Assembly (NCBI GenBank): GCA_023422775.1
Contig: JAFAGM010000076.1
Location: 1-64,000 of the forward strand
Length of the DNA stretch: 64,000 bases
Origin: Pseudomonadota bacterium
Lineage (GTDB): Bacteria > Pseudomonadota > Alphaproteobacteria > Rhizobiales > Xanthobacteraceae
Direction: 5' to 3'
The notes below the pieces were generated by a model, which had not been told where the DNA came from, did not search any database, and was given only the letters and a program-made list of their open reading frames with translations. Numbering within the stretch: the first letter of the stretch is position 1; each line of letters starts with the position of its first letter. A program made the position numbers and the translations under genes. Positions 14,827 through 23,355 of the stretch are shown here, piece after piece.

Positions 14827-15015
14827 ATGACCGAATGGTACTTTGTCTGGGTCGAAGGTCTGCGCGGGCCCATGCCGCAGAAATGGTCATCGGACGGGCT
14901 TTGGGGGCAGGTCGGCCGTCAGGATGTCATCGTTCGTTTCGCGCTGACCGACCAGGAAGCGCATCTACCGCTCGACCAGCTTGCAAGGCTGCATCCGATT
15001 CCGGATCGGAAGTAA
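14827..15015 (+). CDS. Small hypothetical protein (62 aa)
   Basis: The ATG at 14827 opens a 62-residue frame beginning MTEWYFVWVEGLRGPMPQKW and ending LDQLARLHPIPDRK. It has many aromatic residues and a central SSDGLWGQVGRQDVIV, so it probably folds as a small beta domain, similar in flavour to GYF_2/short sensor domains. It is followed closely by the convergent aldo/keto reductase. The open frame extends upstream without support. Function unknown. Confidence 0.55.
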   Translation: MTEWYFVWVEGLRGPMPQKWSSDGLWGQVGRQDVIVRFALTDQEAHLPLDQLARLHPIPDRK

Positions 15016-15033
15016 CTGGCACCCGTCCAGCCG

Positions 15034-16053
15034 CTACTTGACGGTGTCGGTCCGCGCCCGGCGTCCCTCGATCGGATAGCCGGGATCGTTGAAGCCCGGC
15101 GTCGACGGATGACCGCTCACCACCAGCCGGTCGATCAGCGCCTCGTCTTCGGCCGTGAAGCGATAGTCGAGCGCCTTGATGTAGTCGTCCCACTGCTCCT
15201 CGGTGCGCGGACCCGCGATAACGCCCGAGACGAACGACGAGTTCAGCACCCACGACACCGCGAACTGCCCGGCGGTGATGCCGCGGGTTTCTGCGTGCTG
15301 CTTGATCTGTTGCGCGAGTTGCAGCGATTCCGGCCGCCATTCGGTCTGCATCATGCGCTTGTCGGCCCGACCGGCGCGCGTGTCCTTGTCGGGCGCCGCG
15401 TCCGGCCTGTACTTGCCGGTCAGCACGCCGCGCGCCAGCGGGCTGTAGGGCACGATGCCGAGGCCGTAATAGCCGCAGGCCGGAAAGTGCTCGACTTCCG
15501 GCATCCGGTTCATGGCGTTGTAATAGGGCTGGCTGACGATCGGGCGGTCGATGCCGTTGTCATCGCAGATGTTGCAGATTTCGGCGACGCGCCAGGCGCG
15601 GTAGTTCGAGACACCGAAATAGCGGATCTTGCCCTGGCGCATCAAATCGCCCATCGCGCGCACAGTCTCTTCGAGCGGAGTCGCGTGGTCCTCTTTATGT
15701 AGATAATAGATGTCGATGTGATCGGTCCCGAGCCGCTTCAGGCTTTCTTCCGCCGCCTGCAGCACCCAGCGCCGCGACAGCCCGCCGCGATTGGGATCGT
15801 CGCCGATCTGGTTGGCGAGCTTGGTCGCCAGAATCCAGTTGTGCCGGTTGTTCGAAATCGCGCGGCCGACCACCGCTTCCGAGTTGCCGCCATTATAGGC
15901 GTCCGCGGTGTCGATGAAGTTGATGCCGGCCTCGCGCGCCTTCGCCACGATCCGCGACGACGTTGCCTCGTCGGTCGGTCCGCCGAACATCATGGTGCCG
16001 AGGCAGATCGGCGAAATCTTCAGGCCGCTGCGGCCAAGGTTACGATATTGCAT
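15034..16053 (-). CDS. Aldo/keto reductase
   Basis: A 339-residue enzyme from the ATG at 16053, which has GGAG 9 bases upstream; the longer frame runs into a palindromic repeat. It starts MQYRNLGRSGLKISPICLGT and contains the AKR catalytic tetrad: Asp and Tyr in FIDTADAYNGG, Lys in ILATKLANQIG and His in IDIYYLHKED. NADPH-binding signatures are seen near the C-terminus (SGVIAGPRTEEQW). It is of the YajO/potassium-channel beta-subunit-like group, reducing aldehydes or ketones; the natural substrate is not predictable. Confidence 0.9.
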   Translation of the reverse strand: MQYRNLGRSGLKISPICLGTMMFGGPTDEATSSRIVAKAREAGINFIDTADAYNGGNSEAVVGRAISNNRHNWILATKLANQIGDDPNRGGLSRRWVLQAAEESLKRLGTDHIDIYYLHKEDHATPLEETVRAMGDLMRQGKIRYFGVSNYRAWRVAEICNICDDNGIDRPIVSQPYYNAMNRMPEVEHFPACGYYGLGIVPYSPLARGVLTGKYRPDAAPDKDTRAGRADKRMMQTEWRPESLQLAQQIKQHAETRGITAGQFAVSWVLNSSFVSGVIAGPRTEEQWDDYIKALDYRFTAEDEALIDRLVVSGHPSTPGFNDPGYPIEGRRARTDTVK

Positions 16054-16078
16054 CGGGTGGCTCCTCCAGTTCTTCGCC

Positions 16079-16132
16079 GTCATTGCGAGCCACCCGGTCG
16101 GCGCGAAGCGCCGCCGGATGGCTCGCAATGAC
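16079..16132. repeat. Dispersed palindromic repeat, family A (short form)
   Basis: GTCATTGCGAGCCA at 16079 and TGGCTCGCAATGAC ending at 16132 are perfect inverted arms around a GC-rich centre that itself contains GGCGCGAAGCGCC-type symmetry. The same outer arms bound the repeats at 17284 and 33898. It lies between the aldo/keto reductase and thioesterase genes. Confidence 0.8.
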
Positions 16133-16136
16133 GGGA

Positions 16137-16562
16137 CTAACCCTCGTTCTTCAATATCTTGAACACGCCGCTCGCCATCGCGATACAGCGTTTGTCGACG
16201 GTCACCTCCGTCGTGATGAAAATGAGGCTGCGCGTGGAGCGCACCACGTGCGGCTTCGACACCAGCACCTCGCCGATCTTGCCGGCTTCGACAAAATGCG
16301 TATCGAGTTGCACCGTCGCCAGCGTCGGCCTGCCCGAGACGTAGCGGGCGGTCATGCCGCAGGTTCGATCCGCGAAGGTCATGATCACCCCGCCCTGCAC
16401 CAGGCCGCGGCGGTTGTGATGCTTGTCCTCGGTAATGAGCGCATATTCATGCTCGCCATTGACGGCGCGCTGCCACAGCGGGCCGATCAGGTGCAGGAAT
16501 CCGCTGGTTTCGACGATCTTCCAGCCGTCGGATTTGAGTTTGTCCGCGGCCTTGGCCGTCAT
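16137..16562 (-). CDS. PaaI-type hotdog thioesterase
   Basis: A 141-residue single hotdog-fold protein. The segment HHNRRGLVQGGVIMTFADRT matches the PaaI/YbgC-like motif HxNxxGxxHGG-x2-T, in which the residues around Gly-Gly and the following Asp contribute to thioester hydrolysis. The central helix is GVIMTFADRTCGMTA and strands follow (LATVQLDTHFVEAG, LIFITTEVTV). It probably hydrolyses an acyl- or aryl-CoA as a homotetramer. The downstream neighbour on the same strand is the aldo/keto reductase, separated by a repeat. Confidence 0.88.
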   Translation of the reverse strand: MTAKAADKLKSDGWKIVETSGFLHLIGPLWQRAVNGEHEYALITEDKHHNRRGLVQGGVIMTFADRTCGMTARYVSGRPTLATVQLDTHFVEAGKIGEVLVSKPHVVRSTRSLIFITTEVTVDKRCIAMASGVFKILKNEG

Positions 16563-16641
16563 GTCGTGCTTTCCGTTTCCTGCGGGCTGTCATGTCGTCC
16601 GGGTCATTTCATCTGATGCGCTTGTGTTGTAGTCAAGCGGG

Positions 16642-17271
16642 ATGGTCCGGTCATTTGACGATACCACCCGGCGGAATATCGCAGAGCTCTGCGCGGCCTT
16701 CACGCGGGCACCAACCGGCGAGGTGGAGACGGCGCTGAAGCGCGCCGCCGTCGCCATCGCGCTTACCGGGGCCGAGAACGGCCCGGGCACCACGTTTCTG
16801 CTGACCCGGCGCGCCGCGAGCCTGCGCTCGCACGCCGCCCAATGGGCGCTGCCGGGAGGGCGCTGCGACCAGGGCGAGACGCAGGCGCAAGCCGCGCTGC
16901 GCGAACTCCACGAAGAACTCGGCGTCGGGCTCGCCGAGCGCGACGTGCTGGGCCTGCTCGACGATTACCCGACCCGGTCGGGCTATCTCATCACGCCCGT
17001 AGTGGTCTGGGTCGGCACCAGCAGCGAAATTTCGCCGAACCCGGCCGAGGTCGCTTCCGTGCATCGCATTGCGCTCGACGACATCGAGCGCGAGGACGCC
17101 TTCAGCTTCACGAAAATTCCCGAGAGCACGCGCCGCGTGATCCGCTTCCGTCACGCCGGCCAGCACATCCACGCGCCGACGGCGGCGCTGATCTACCAGT
17201 TCAGCGAAGTGCTGGCGGGACGCCAGACCCGCGTCGCTGAACTGGAACAACCGGTGTTCGCCTGGAAGTAG
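16642..17271 (+). CDS. Nudix hydrolase, CoA pyrophosphatase-like
   Basis: A 209-residue protein with the Nudix signature G-x5-E-x7-REL-x-EE-x-G in GGRCDQGETQAQAALREL followed by HEELGV, about residues 74-97. The preceding RSHAAQWALPGG and a size near 200 fit the NudL/CoA-diphosphatase group, which cleaves CoA or other nucleoside diphosphate derivatives with Mg2+. It is divergent from the thioesterase gene. The exact substrate is inferred from overall similarity only. Confidence 0.88.
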   Translation: MVRSFDDTTRRNIAELCAAFTRAPTGEVETALKRAAVAIALTGAENGPGTTFLLTRRAASLRSHAAQWALPGGRCDQGETQAQAALRELHEELGVGLAERDVLGLLDDYPTRSGYLITPVVVWVGTSSEISPNPAEVASVHRIALDDIEREDAFSFTKIPESTRRVIRFRHAGQHIHAPTAALIYQFSEVLAGRQTRVAELEQPVFAWK

Positions 17272-17283
17272 CTGCCGTTGGCC

Positions 17284-17365
17284 GTCATTGCGAGCGAAGC
17301 GAAGCAATCCATCTCACGACGCGGGGATAGATGGATTGCTTCGTCGCTTTGCTCCTCGCAATGAC
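17284..17365. repeat. Dispersed palindromic repeat, family A (long form)
   Basis: GTCATTGCGAGCGAAGCGAA at the left and TCGCTTTGCTCCTCGCAATG at the right bound inner arms AGCAATCCATC and GATGGATTGCT. The element at 33898-33981 is the same repeat in the opposite orientation, differing in the loop and a few bases. This is a typical mobile palindromic repeat of Bradyrhizobium-like genomes. Confidence 0.85.
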
Positions 17366-17461
17366 GGAAGAATCTCCCGCAAGTCTGGGTTGCGAATGCG
17401 AATTGTTTCGGCGACGATAGCGAACCAACAACAAGAAACAATCTTCGGGAGTTCGCTCAAC

Positions 17462-18436
17462 ATGCTCAAACAGTGGTTTTGCGTCGCCGCCGCCATGCTC
17501 GCCGCAAGCGCAGCGATCGATTCAGCGCAGGCGCAGAATTACCCGGCGCGCGCGATCACGCTGGTAATTCCGTTTGCGCCTGGCGGCAGCACCTCGATCG
17601 TCGGCCGCGGCATCGCCGACAAGATGAGCGAACTGCTCGGTGAGAAGGTGATCGTTGACAATCGTCCCGGCGCCGGCGGCACCGTCGGCACCAAGGCGGT
17701 CGCGAAAAGCGATCCCGATGGTTACACGCTGTTGCTTGGCTACACCGGCACGCTCGCGATCGGGCCCTCGCTCTACAAGCATCCCGGCTACGATCCGCGC
17801 AAGGATTTCGTGCCGATCGGTATGATCGGCAATGCGCCGAATTCGCTGGTTGTGCATCCGTCATTCCCCGCAAAGTCCGTCGCCGAACTGATCGCCTATG
17901 CGAACGCCAATCCCGACAAGGTCAATTTCGGCTCGGCCGGGGCCGGCACCGCCAGCCATATCACCGGCGAATATTTTGCCCGCACCGCCGGCATCAGGCT
18001 GGTGCACGTTCCCTACAAGGGCACGGGACCTGCGCTGACGGATCTGTTGGGCGGCCATATTCCGATGGCATTCGCGCCGATCCCGGCATCGCATGCCAAC
18101 ATCGCGGCGGGAAAATTGCGCGCGCTGGCGGTGACCAGCACGGTGCGCTCCGGCCTGATTCCCGACGTACCGACGATGATCGAAGCGGGGCTCGCCGGGT
18201 TCGATGCCTCGCTCTACTACGGTCTCGTGGCGCCGGCCGGTACGCCGCGGCCGGTCATCGACAAACTCAACAAGGCCCTGCGCGATGCGCTTGCTTCCGA
18301 CGAGGTGAAGCGACAACTGGGCAATGACGGAACCGAGATCACGCCCGGTACGCCGGAAGATTACGCCGATTTCATCGACAGGGATGAGAAGAAGTGGTCG
18401 CAACTGGTGAAGGCCAGCGGCGTCGAGCAGGAGTAG
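17462..18436 (+). CDS. TctC/Bug-family periplasmic substrate-binding protein (second copy)
   Basis: A 324-residue exported protein from the ATG at 17462: signal peptide MLKQWFCVAAAMLAASAAID with cleavage near AQA-Q, then YPARAITLVIPFAPGGSTSI, VIVDNRPGAGGTVGTKAVAK, SDPDGYTLLLGYTGT and VPYKGTGPALTDLLGGHI. These are full Bug-family motifs. Like the protein at 12069 it has no TctAB membrane partner nearby. The two are clear family members but diverged, so they probably bind different carboxylates. Confidence 0.9.
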   Translation: MLKQWFCVAAAMLAASAAIDSAQAQNYPARAITLVIPFAPGGSTSIVGRGIADKMSELLGEKVIVDNRPGAGGTVGTKAVAKSDPDGYTLLLGYTGTLAIGPSLYKHPGYDPRKDFVPIGMIGNAPNSLVVHPSFPAKSVAELIAYANANPDKVNFGSAGAGTASHITGEYFARTAGIRLVHVPYKGTGPALTDLLGGHIPMAFAPIPASHANIAAGKLRALAVTSTVRSGLIPDVPTMIEAGLAGFDASLYYGLVAPAGTPRPVIDKLNKALRDALASDEVKRQLGNDGTEITPGTPEDYADFIDRDEKKWSQLVKASGVEQE

Positions 18437-18495
18437 GGCCGAAAGTCGCGGCCATTCGGGGCTGACTTCGCGGGCACGCTTGCTACAAGGGGGCG

Positions 18496-19689
18496 ATGCG
18501 CCTGCACCTGATTCGTATTGGTTCCGGATGTTTTGCGCTCGCGCTGCTCGCGGGTGCGTTGCCTGCCGTGGCCATGGATGCGTCTGAGCGATCGGCTATG
18601 GACGCGATGGCGCAGGCCGCCTCGCCGCAGGCGATCGCTGAATATCGCCGCAAGCTGAAGGAATATCAGCAGGCGCGCGCCGCGTTCGACGAGCAGGCGA
18701 GCGCTTACTGGTCCTCGATCTACGAGAAACGAAAGGGCCGTAACGCCAAGCGCAGGGAGCGTCAGGCGATTGCGCTCGACGATTACGTGCTGACGCAGCC
18801 GCCGGCCTATACAGGTCCGCCAAGGCCGGTGAATCCGGAGCCGGGGCAAGAGAAGCCGCCGCGCGAGCGCAAGCCGATCCCGGTCGTCGCCGATTTTCTC
18901 AAGGCAGCCGCCGAGCATTTTCAGTTCGTTCCGCAGCGGCCGGCGTCCGAGGTCGATTTCAAGCGCGCCTATGCCCGTTACGCCCTCGCGTCGGGATTGA
19001 CGCGCGAGCAGGCGGTGCGGGTCTATTCGTTCGAGACCGGCGGCAGCGGCAATCACGACATGCAGTCGGGCCTGAGCGCGTCGCGGCCGGGCTCGCGCGC
19101 GATCTCGACCGCGATCGGCTACAACCAACTCCTGACCACCAACAGCGTCGAACTGATGGCCGAGCAGGGCCACGAGTTCATCAAGGAACTGACGGCCAGG
19201 GCCTCCGGTCTGTCGGGCGCGCCGCGCAAGGCGATGGACCACAAGCTCGCGGTGGTGAAGAAGATGGTGGCGTTCTCGCGCACGGTTCCGGACACCTGGT
19301 CGGAGCATGAAAAGCTCGCCAACACGCCGCAGGGCTGGGCGGTGCATGCCATGGTGCTGGACGTCGATGTCGGGCCGATGCTGCAGACCCACAAGCTCCT
19401 GACATCGGTCCATTTCGCGCGCGCCAAGGGCCACACTCGGCCGTTGACGGCGGCCGAACTCGAAATGATGAACCTGACCGGCGACGGCACCGGGCTCGAC
19501 ATGGTGACCATGCCGCAGGCAATGCGCGAGCGCGTACCGACCGCGAACTTCTTCCAGCGCGGCGGCTACGAGCGCAACCCCGTCGCGATCCGCCACAACA
19601 CCGTGGCGAAACTGCTCGCGGTCACCGACGAGCGAATGGACTTCAACAGCAACAAGCCTGGCGCAAAGGAACTGGCCGGGGCGTTCTAG
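18496..19689 (+). CDS. Secreted protein, possibly lysozyme-fold
   Basis: A 397-residue protein with a signal peptide (MRLHLIRIGSGCFALALLAG, cleavage near AVA-M). A helical, charged N-terminal region (about 45-80, IAEYRRKLKEYQQARAAFDE) is followed by a Pro-rich linker (120-140). The C-terminal part has VRVYSFETGGSGNHDMQSGL and AISTAIGYNQLL. A Glu followed by a Gly-rich loop and a GYNQLL-type motif is reminiscent of lytic transglycosylases, so cell-wall cleavage is possible, but the resemblance is weak. Otherwise unrecognised; conserved-looking and periplasmic. Confidence 0.7.
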   Translation: MRLHLIRIGSGCFALALLAGALPAVAMDASERSAMDAMAQAASPQAIAEYRRKLKEYQQARAAFDEQASAYWSSIYEKRKGRNAKRRERQAIALDDYVLTQPPAYTGPPRPVNPEPGQEKPPRERKPIPVVADFLKAAAEHFQFVPQRPASEVDFKRAYARYALASGLTREQAVRVYSFETGGSGNHDMQSGLSASRPGSRAISTAIGYNQLLTTNSVELMAEQGHEFIKELTARASGLSGAPRKAMDHKLAVVKKMVAFSRTVPDTWSEHEKLANTPQGWAVHAMVLDVDVGPMLQTHKLLTSVHFARAKGHTRPLTAAELEMMNLTGDGTGLDMVTMPQAMRERVPTANFFQRGGYERNPVAIRHNTVAKLLAVTDERMDFNSNKPGAKELAGAF

Positions 19690-19757
19690 TCTGGTGACGC
19701 TGCCGAATTCTCCAAATCGTCATGCCTCACGAACGCGGGGCAGTGGCCGATCGTCCC

Positions 19758-20063
19758 TCACTCGCTCCCGAACATGAATTTGCCGTCGCCCTCGAGATAG
19801 GCGCCGGAGCGCATGTAGAGCTGTCCGTTCTGGCCGATGAAGAACAGCGTCCCCTTCGGCACCTTCTTGGCGCCCTTCAGCAGCAAGCCCGCATTGTTGG
19901 TGCCCAGCTTGTAAATGAGCGTCTTGCCGTCCCGGCCGTAGGCGTAGCCCATGTCCGATTTCAGCTCCCAGGGCGTCGGCGCCGCACCTTGCGCGAATGC
20001 TGATGTCGCTACCCCTGTCAGCGCGGCCGCCATCAAAATCGATTTGGTCGAAACTCTCAGCAT
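19758..20063 (-). CDS. Small exported protein (101 aa)
   Basis: The ATG at 20063 is 6 bases after GGGAGG and is preferred over ATGs at 20069 and 20102. The protein has a signal peptide (MLRVSTKSILMAAALTGVAT, cleavage near AFA-Q) and a mature domain of short strands (MGYAYGRDGKTLIYKLGTNN, VPKGTLFFIGQNGQLYM). A periplasmic location is expected. The pattern resembles small CpcD-like or SH3-like uncharacterised proteins, but no family is recognised. It is divergent from the gene at 20264. Confidence 0.7.
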   Translation of the reverse strand: MLRVSTKSILMAAALTGVATSAFAQGAAPTPWELKSDMGYAYGRDGKTLIYKLGTNNAGLLLKGAKKVPKGTLFFIGQNGQLYMRSGAYLEGDGKFMFGSE

Positions 20064-20263
20064 CGTCATCCTCCCAGCGGCCATTAGCGGCTCCTGTCCC
20101 ACGTTTTGAACAAATCACGAACGGCGTTATTCCGTCAATTGGCACCTTCGACGCATCACGTTGCAGTTGAGACTTTGTGATTCCCCACCTTCGACTTCCC
20201 GACTATGTTCCGGTCTCCGGCTGCGCGAGCTGCATTGCGAGAAATGTCATAGGGATGATTCGT

Positions 20264-20743
20264 ATGAACCACGTCATGAAAATCGGATTCGGTGCCGCAT
20301 TGTCGGTCATGGCGCTGGCTCCCGCCGCGGAAGCCGACGAATTCAAACTTTCCAACAACCAGCGGATCGCCTGCAGCCGCGGCCTGGCGCCGGGCAAGCT
20401 GAACACGGCGACCTGCAAATCCTACGCTTATGTCTTCAACGCCAAGACCTCCGAATACTTCCGTTGCCAGGTCTCGCTGGCGCTGACACGGGACAACAAG
20501 GAGGTCATCAACGTGCAGACCGACGGCGGTTGCACCAAGAAGGCTCGCATTTTCGATACCGATTCCAGTTATTCGTTCGACGCCACCGAAACCGAGGCAC
20601 CGAACACCAATTCGTTCTTCGGGCCCGGCGGCTATGCGGTGTGGGCCAGCGACAACAATGCGCCGAAGGTGCGCGGCTGCATCATCATCTCGTCCGGGCT
20701 CGGCTCGGACATCGCAAAATGCATCGACATGAAGCTCGAATAG
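20264..20743 (+). CDS. Small secreted protein with several cysteines
   Basis: A 159-residue protein when started at the ATG at 20264 (AGGG 9 bases upstream; ATGs at 20255 and 20276 are alternatives). Signal peptide MNHVMKIGFGAALSVMALAP ends near AEA-D. The mature part has five or six Cys (RIACSRGLAPG, TATCKSYAYVF, YFRCQVSLAL, DGGCTKKARIF, VRGCIIISSG, AKCIDMKLE), so disulfides are likely. No family is recognised; periplasmic location inferred. Confidence 0.7.
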   Translation: MNHVMKIGFGAALSVMALAPAAEADEFKLSNNQRIACSRGLAPGKLNTATCKSYAYVFNAKTSEYFRCQVSLALTRDNKEVINVQTDGGCTKKARIFDTDSSYSFDATETEAPNTNSFFGPGGYAVWASDNNAPKVRGCIIISSGLGSDIAKCIDMKLE

Positions 20744-20768
20744 GTCGCCTCCGCGACGCCCGGATCGC

Positions 20769-21980
20769 CTAGTTCGGGCTGGATGCCATCTGCGGACGCG
20801 ACCGGGCGAACTTTCTGATCGCCTGCGGCTTGCCGAACAGATAGCCTTGGACCTGGTCGAATCCCATCTCGTGCGCGGCGAGGAAATCTGCGCGGGTCTC
20901 GATGCCCTGGGCGATGGCGCGGGCGTCGTGGTCGTGGGCCAACTCGACGATGCGGCGGCAAACCGTCTGTTTCAGGCGGTCATCGGAGCTGCCGTTGACG
21001 AACTGGTGGTCGACCTTCAGTTCGACGAACGGGAAGCTTTTCAGCTCCATCAGGGACGGCCACTCCGCGCCGACATTGTCGATCGTGAACGCGATGTTGT
21101 GCAGGCGCAGCGCCTTTGCGACGTCGACCGCCAGTTCCGGATTGTCGATCACCTCGTTGCTGTCGACTTCGATCAATAGCCCGCCGAACGCGGGATGGGT
21201 GGGGATGGCGCGGCAGAGGTCGCGCATAGCTTGGGTATCCGCGAAGAAGGACACCGGCAGGTTGATCGATAGATCGACCGGACCCTGGCTCTCCAGCAGA
21301 TGGCGCCAGTCCTCGATGGCGCGGCCGACCACGAATTCGGACAGGGCGCGAAAATGCGGATCCTTGTCATCGGGAATGAAATACGCCGGCGGGACCACGC
21401 CCCAGGCAGGGTGCCGCATCCGGACCAGCGCTTCCGCGCCGCTGGGGACCAGCGTTCGGATATTGATCTTCTGCTGGTACCAGAGTTCGAGCCAGCCCGC
21501 CTTCAGCGCCTCGGCCACGTCGACCGCCGGGCTCGGGGCCGGCTCGGCGGGCAGCATGGCCGCCACGCTCTCGCGCAGGCTTCCCGTGCTGAAGGGTGTC
21601 TGCAGCGAGGGCAGCATGGCGATGCCGTATTCCTCGCCGATCTGCCGGATCGCCCTCATCATGATCGACTGCGGCTGGCCGATGACCAGAACCTTGCCGG
21701 TGAAGTTCTTTCGGACCACTGTCTCGAGAATGTCGCCGGGCTCGACGCCGTTGGCGCATACGCTGAGCACGAGCAGATCCGGCTGGTGGATGTCGATTAC
21801 GCTGGCGAGATCGCTGGCCTGACCGCATTCGCTGGTGACGAATCCAAGATCCTCGAGTGCGTCCGACAGAAACAGTCTGAGGTGCTTCTTGCTGTCGATG
21901 ACACAGGCACGCGGCGTCAGCTTGCGGTGCCCGAAAGGACCAGCCTGCACATCCCCGTGAAAGTTGATCTGACTCATCAT
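20769..21980 (-). CDS. Pseudo-receiver plus degenerate EAL-domain protein
   Basis: A 403-residue protein from the ATG at 21980 (GGAGGG upstream). The N-terminal CheY-like domain (RACVIDSKKHLRLFLSDALE) carries LLVLSVCANG where receivers have an acceptor Asp, so it is not phosphorylatable in the usual way. The C-terminal EAL domain has GAEALVRMRHPAWG, INLPVSFF, LLIEVDSNEVID, ELKVDHQF, IAQGIETRADFL and GYLFGKP. The metal-binding DDFG motif is IDNVG and the E of AEG(V/I)ET is Q. c-di-GMP hydrolysis is therefore doubtful; c-di-GMP sensing or protein interaction is more likely. Confidence 0.85.
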   Translation of the reverse strand: MMSQINFHGDVQAGPFGHRKLTPRACVIDSKKHLRLFLSDALEDLGFVTSECGQASDLASVIDIHQPDLLVLSVCANGVEPGDILETVVRKNFTGKVLVIGQPQSIMMRAIRQIGEEYGIAMLPSLQTPFSTGSLRESVAAMLPAEPAPSPAVDVAEALKAGWLELWYQQKINIRTLVPSGAEALVRMRHPAWGVVPPAYFIPDDKDPHFRALSEFVVGRAIEDWRHLLESQGPVDLSINLPVSFFADTQAMRDLCRAIPTHPAFGGLLIEVDSNEVIDNPELAVDVAKALRLHNIAFTIDNVGAEWPSLMELKSFPFVELKVDHQFVNGSSDDRLKQTVCRRIVELAHDHDARAIAQGIETRADFLAAHEMGFDQVQGYLFGKPQAIRKFARSRPQMASSPN

Positions 21981-22375
21981 CGCCCTCCCATCCGACAGAT
22001 ACCCCGGATGCAGTCGTACATCCGTGTTGGGGCGGCAATGATGGAATTTTTCGGACGTGACGAGTTTTACTTCAGTAAGGTTAAAGCAGAAATTTAACGT
22101 GGGAATCGTAGCGCAATTGCCGAAAATTGTTGGCATGGCGGAAGCCGGCGCATCTGTCCGCTCCTTTCATCGATTTGAACGGATGGTGCACCGCACTGAC
22201 CCGTGTATCCTGCTTCTTCAATTGCAGCGGCCCTCGCACGCTTGCTCGCCGCACAGGGCGCAGCGAAGCATTCGACCGTGCCGGCACGCGGGCAGGTTCT
22301 CGCCCGCAAAAAGAAATGACCGCGGCCCTTGGCGGACCGCGGTCATCGAGATGTGTGCCGGAGGAAGCGAAGCGC
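21981..22375. other. 395-bp intergenic region with a terminator
   Basis: Between the EAL gene and the TAXI-TRAP binding protein. It contains the terminator at 22308-22346 and, nearer 22050-22100, an AT-rich stretch (AAATTTAACG, TTACTTCAGTAAGG) that is likely the EAL promoter. No gene is supported, although overlapping open frames run through it. Confidence 0.6.
22308..22346 (-). terminator. Rho-independent terminator of the TRAP genes
   Basis: On the minus strand ATGACCGCGG, an 11-base loop and CCGCGGTCAT form a perfect 10-bp stem (22346 to 22316), followed by TTTCTTTTT (22315 to 22308 on the plus strand read as AAAAAGAAA). It lies about 30 bases after the stop of the binding-protein gene at 22376. 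Confidence 0.9.
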
Positions 22376-23335
22376 TTACTTGCCGATGCCCTTTTCCTTG
22401 AAGTATTTCATCGCACCGGGATGGAACGGGATCGGCGACCGTTCCTGAACCTGGTTGTCGAGCGTGAAGCTCTCGGCTTCCTTGTGCACGGCAACGATGT
22501 CGGCCTTCTTCTCCACCAGCGTCTTGACGATGGAATAGGCGTCATCGTTGCTCATCTTGTCGCCGGTGACGATCAGGTTCCAGACCTCGGCGATGGAATT
22601 GTCCTTGTCGTAGCCCGGATAGGCGCCCGCCTTGATCGTGCTGGCGCTGTAAAGCTTGCCGTATTTGGCGTTCATCTTCTCGGCCAGATCGCCGTGATCG
22701 ATCAGCTTCATCTTCAGGCCGGGTGTTGCGGCGAGATCGGTGACTGCGGCAGTCGGGATGCCGCCGACCCAGAAGAACGCATCGATCTTGCGGTCCTTGA
22801 TGGCGTTGACGGATTCGGCGACACCGAGCCGCTCGCGCTTCATGTCCTTGTCCTTGTCGAGGCCGGCCGCCTCGATGACGCGGAATGCCATGACTTCGGT
22901 GGCGCTGCCGGGCGATCCGGTCGAGACGCGCTTGCCCTTCAGGTCAGCCATGGTGTTGATGCCGGTGCCTTCCACCGTCACGACATGCATGCGGTTCGGA
23001 TAGACGACGAGCAGCGCCTGCAACGGCACCTTGCCGCTCTTGAACTTGTCCTCGCCCTTCAGCGCATCGAGCGCGGCGTCGGCCATGGTGAAGCCCAGTT
23101 CGCTCTTGCCGGCGCCGATCAGTTTGAGGTTATCGACCGATCCGCCGGTGACCTCGGCGGTCGCCTGCACGTTGGGAAGGTTCTTCGAGAGCACGTTGGC
23201 GACGGCGCCGCCCAGCGGGTAATACACGCCGCCGGTGCCGCCGGTCCCGATCGACATGGTCTTCTGCTGCGCGTGGGCTGCGCCGGCAAAGGCAAGCCCC
23301 AGAGTCATCGCCAGGATGGCTATAGTCTTCTTCAT
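22376..23335 (-). CDS. TAXI-family TRAP transporter solute-binding protein
   Basis: A 319-residue exported protein from the ATG at 23335 (GAGGAG upstream). Signal peptide MKKTIAILAMTLGLAFAGAA ends at AHA-Q. The mature protein has the TAXI motifs SIGTGGTGGVYYPLGGAVAN, TGGSVDNLKLIGAGKSELGF, VVYPNRMHVVTVEGT and STGSPGSATEVMAFRV. TAXI-TRAP proteins deliver organic acids such as glutamate or similar to a fused DctQM permease. The permease gene is 20 bases upstream on the same strand, so the pair forms one operon. Confidence 0.92.
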   Translation of the reverse strand: MKKTIAILAMTLGLAFAGAAHAQQKTMSIGTGGTGGVYYPLGGAVANVLSKNLPNVQATAEVTGGSVDNLKLIGAGKSELGFTMADAALDALKGEDKFKSGKVPLQALLVVYPNRMHVVTVEGTGINTMADLKGKRVSTGSPGSATEVMAFRVIEAAGLDKDKDMKRERLGVAESVNAIKDRKIDAFFWVGGIPTAAVTDLAATPGLKMKLIDHGDLAEKMNAKYGKLYSASTIKAGAYPGYDKDNSIAEVWNLIVTGDKMSNDDAYSIVKTLVEKKADIVAVHKEAESFTLDNQVQERSPIPFHPGAMKYFKEKGIGK

Positions 23336-23355
23336 TTTTGTCTCCTCGATCGCTT

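Noticed and set aside
16079..16132. CRISPR-like repeats
   Set aside because: The palindromic elements are dispersed, imperfect and without regular spacers; they match genus-typical dispersed repeats.
21981..22375. Overlapping open frames in the TRAP/EAL intergenic region
   Set aside because: They lack RBS and run through a clear terminator.
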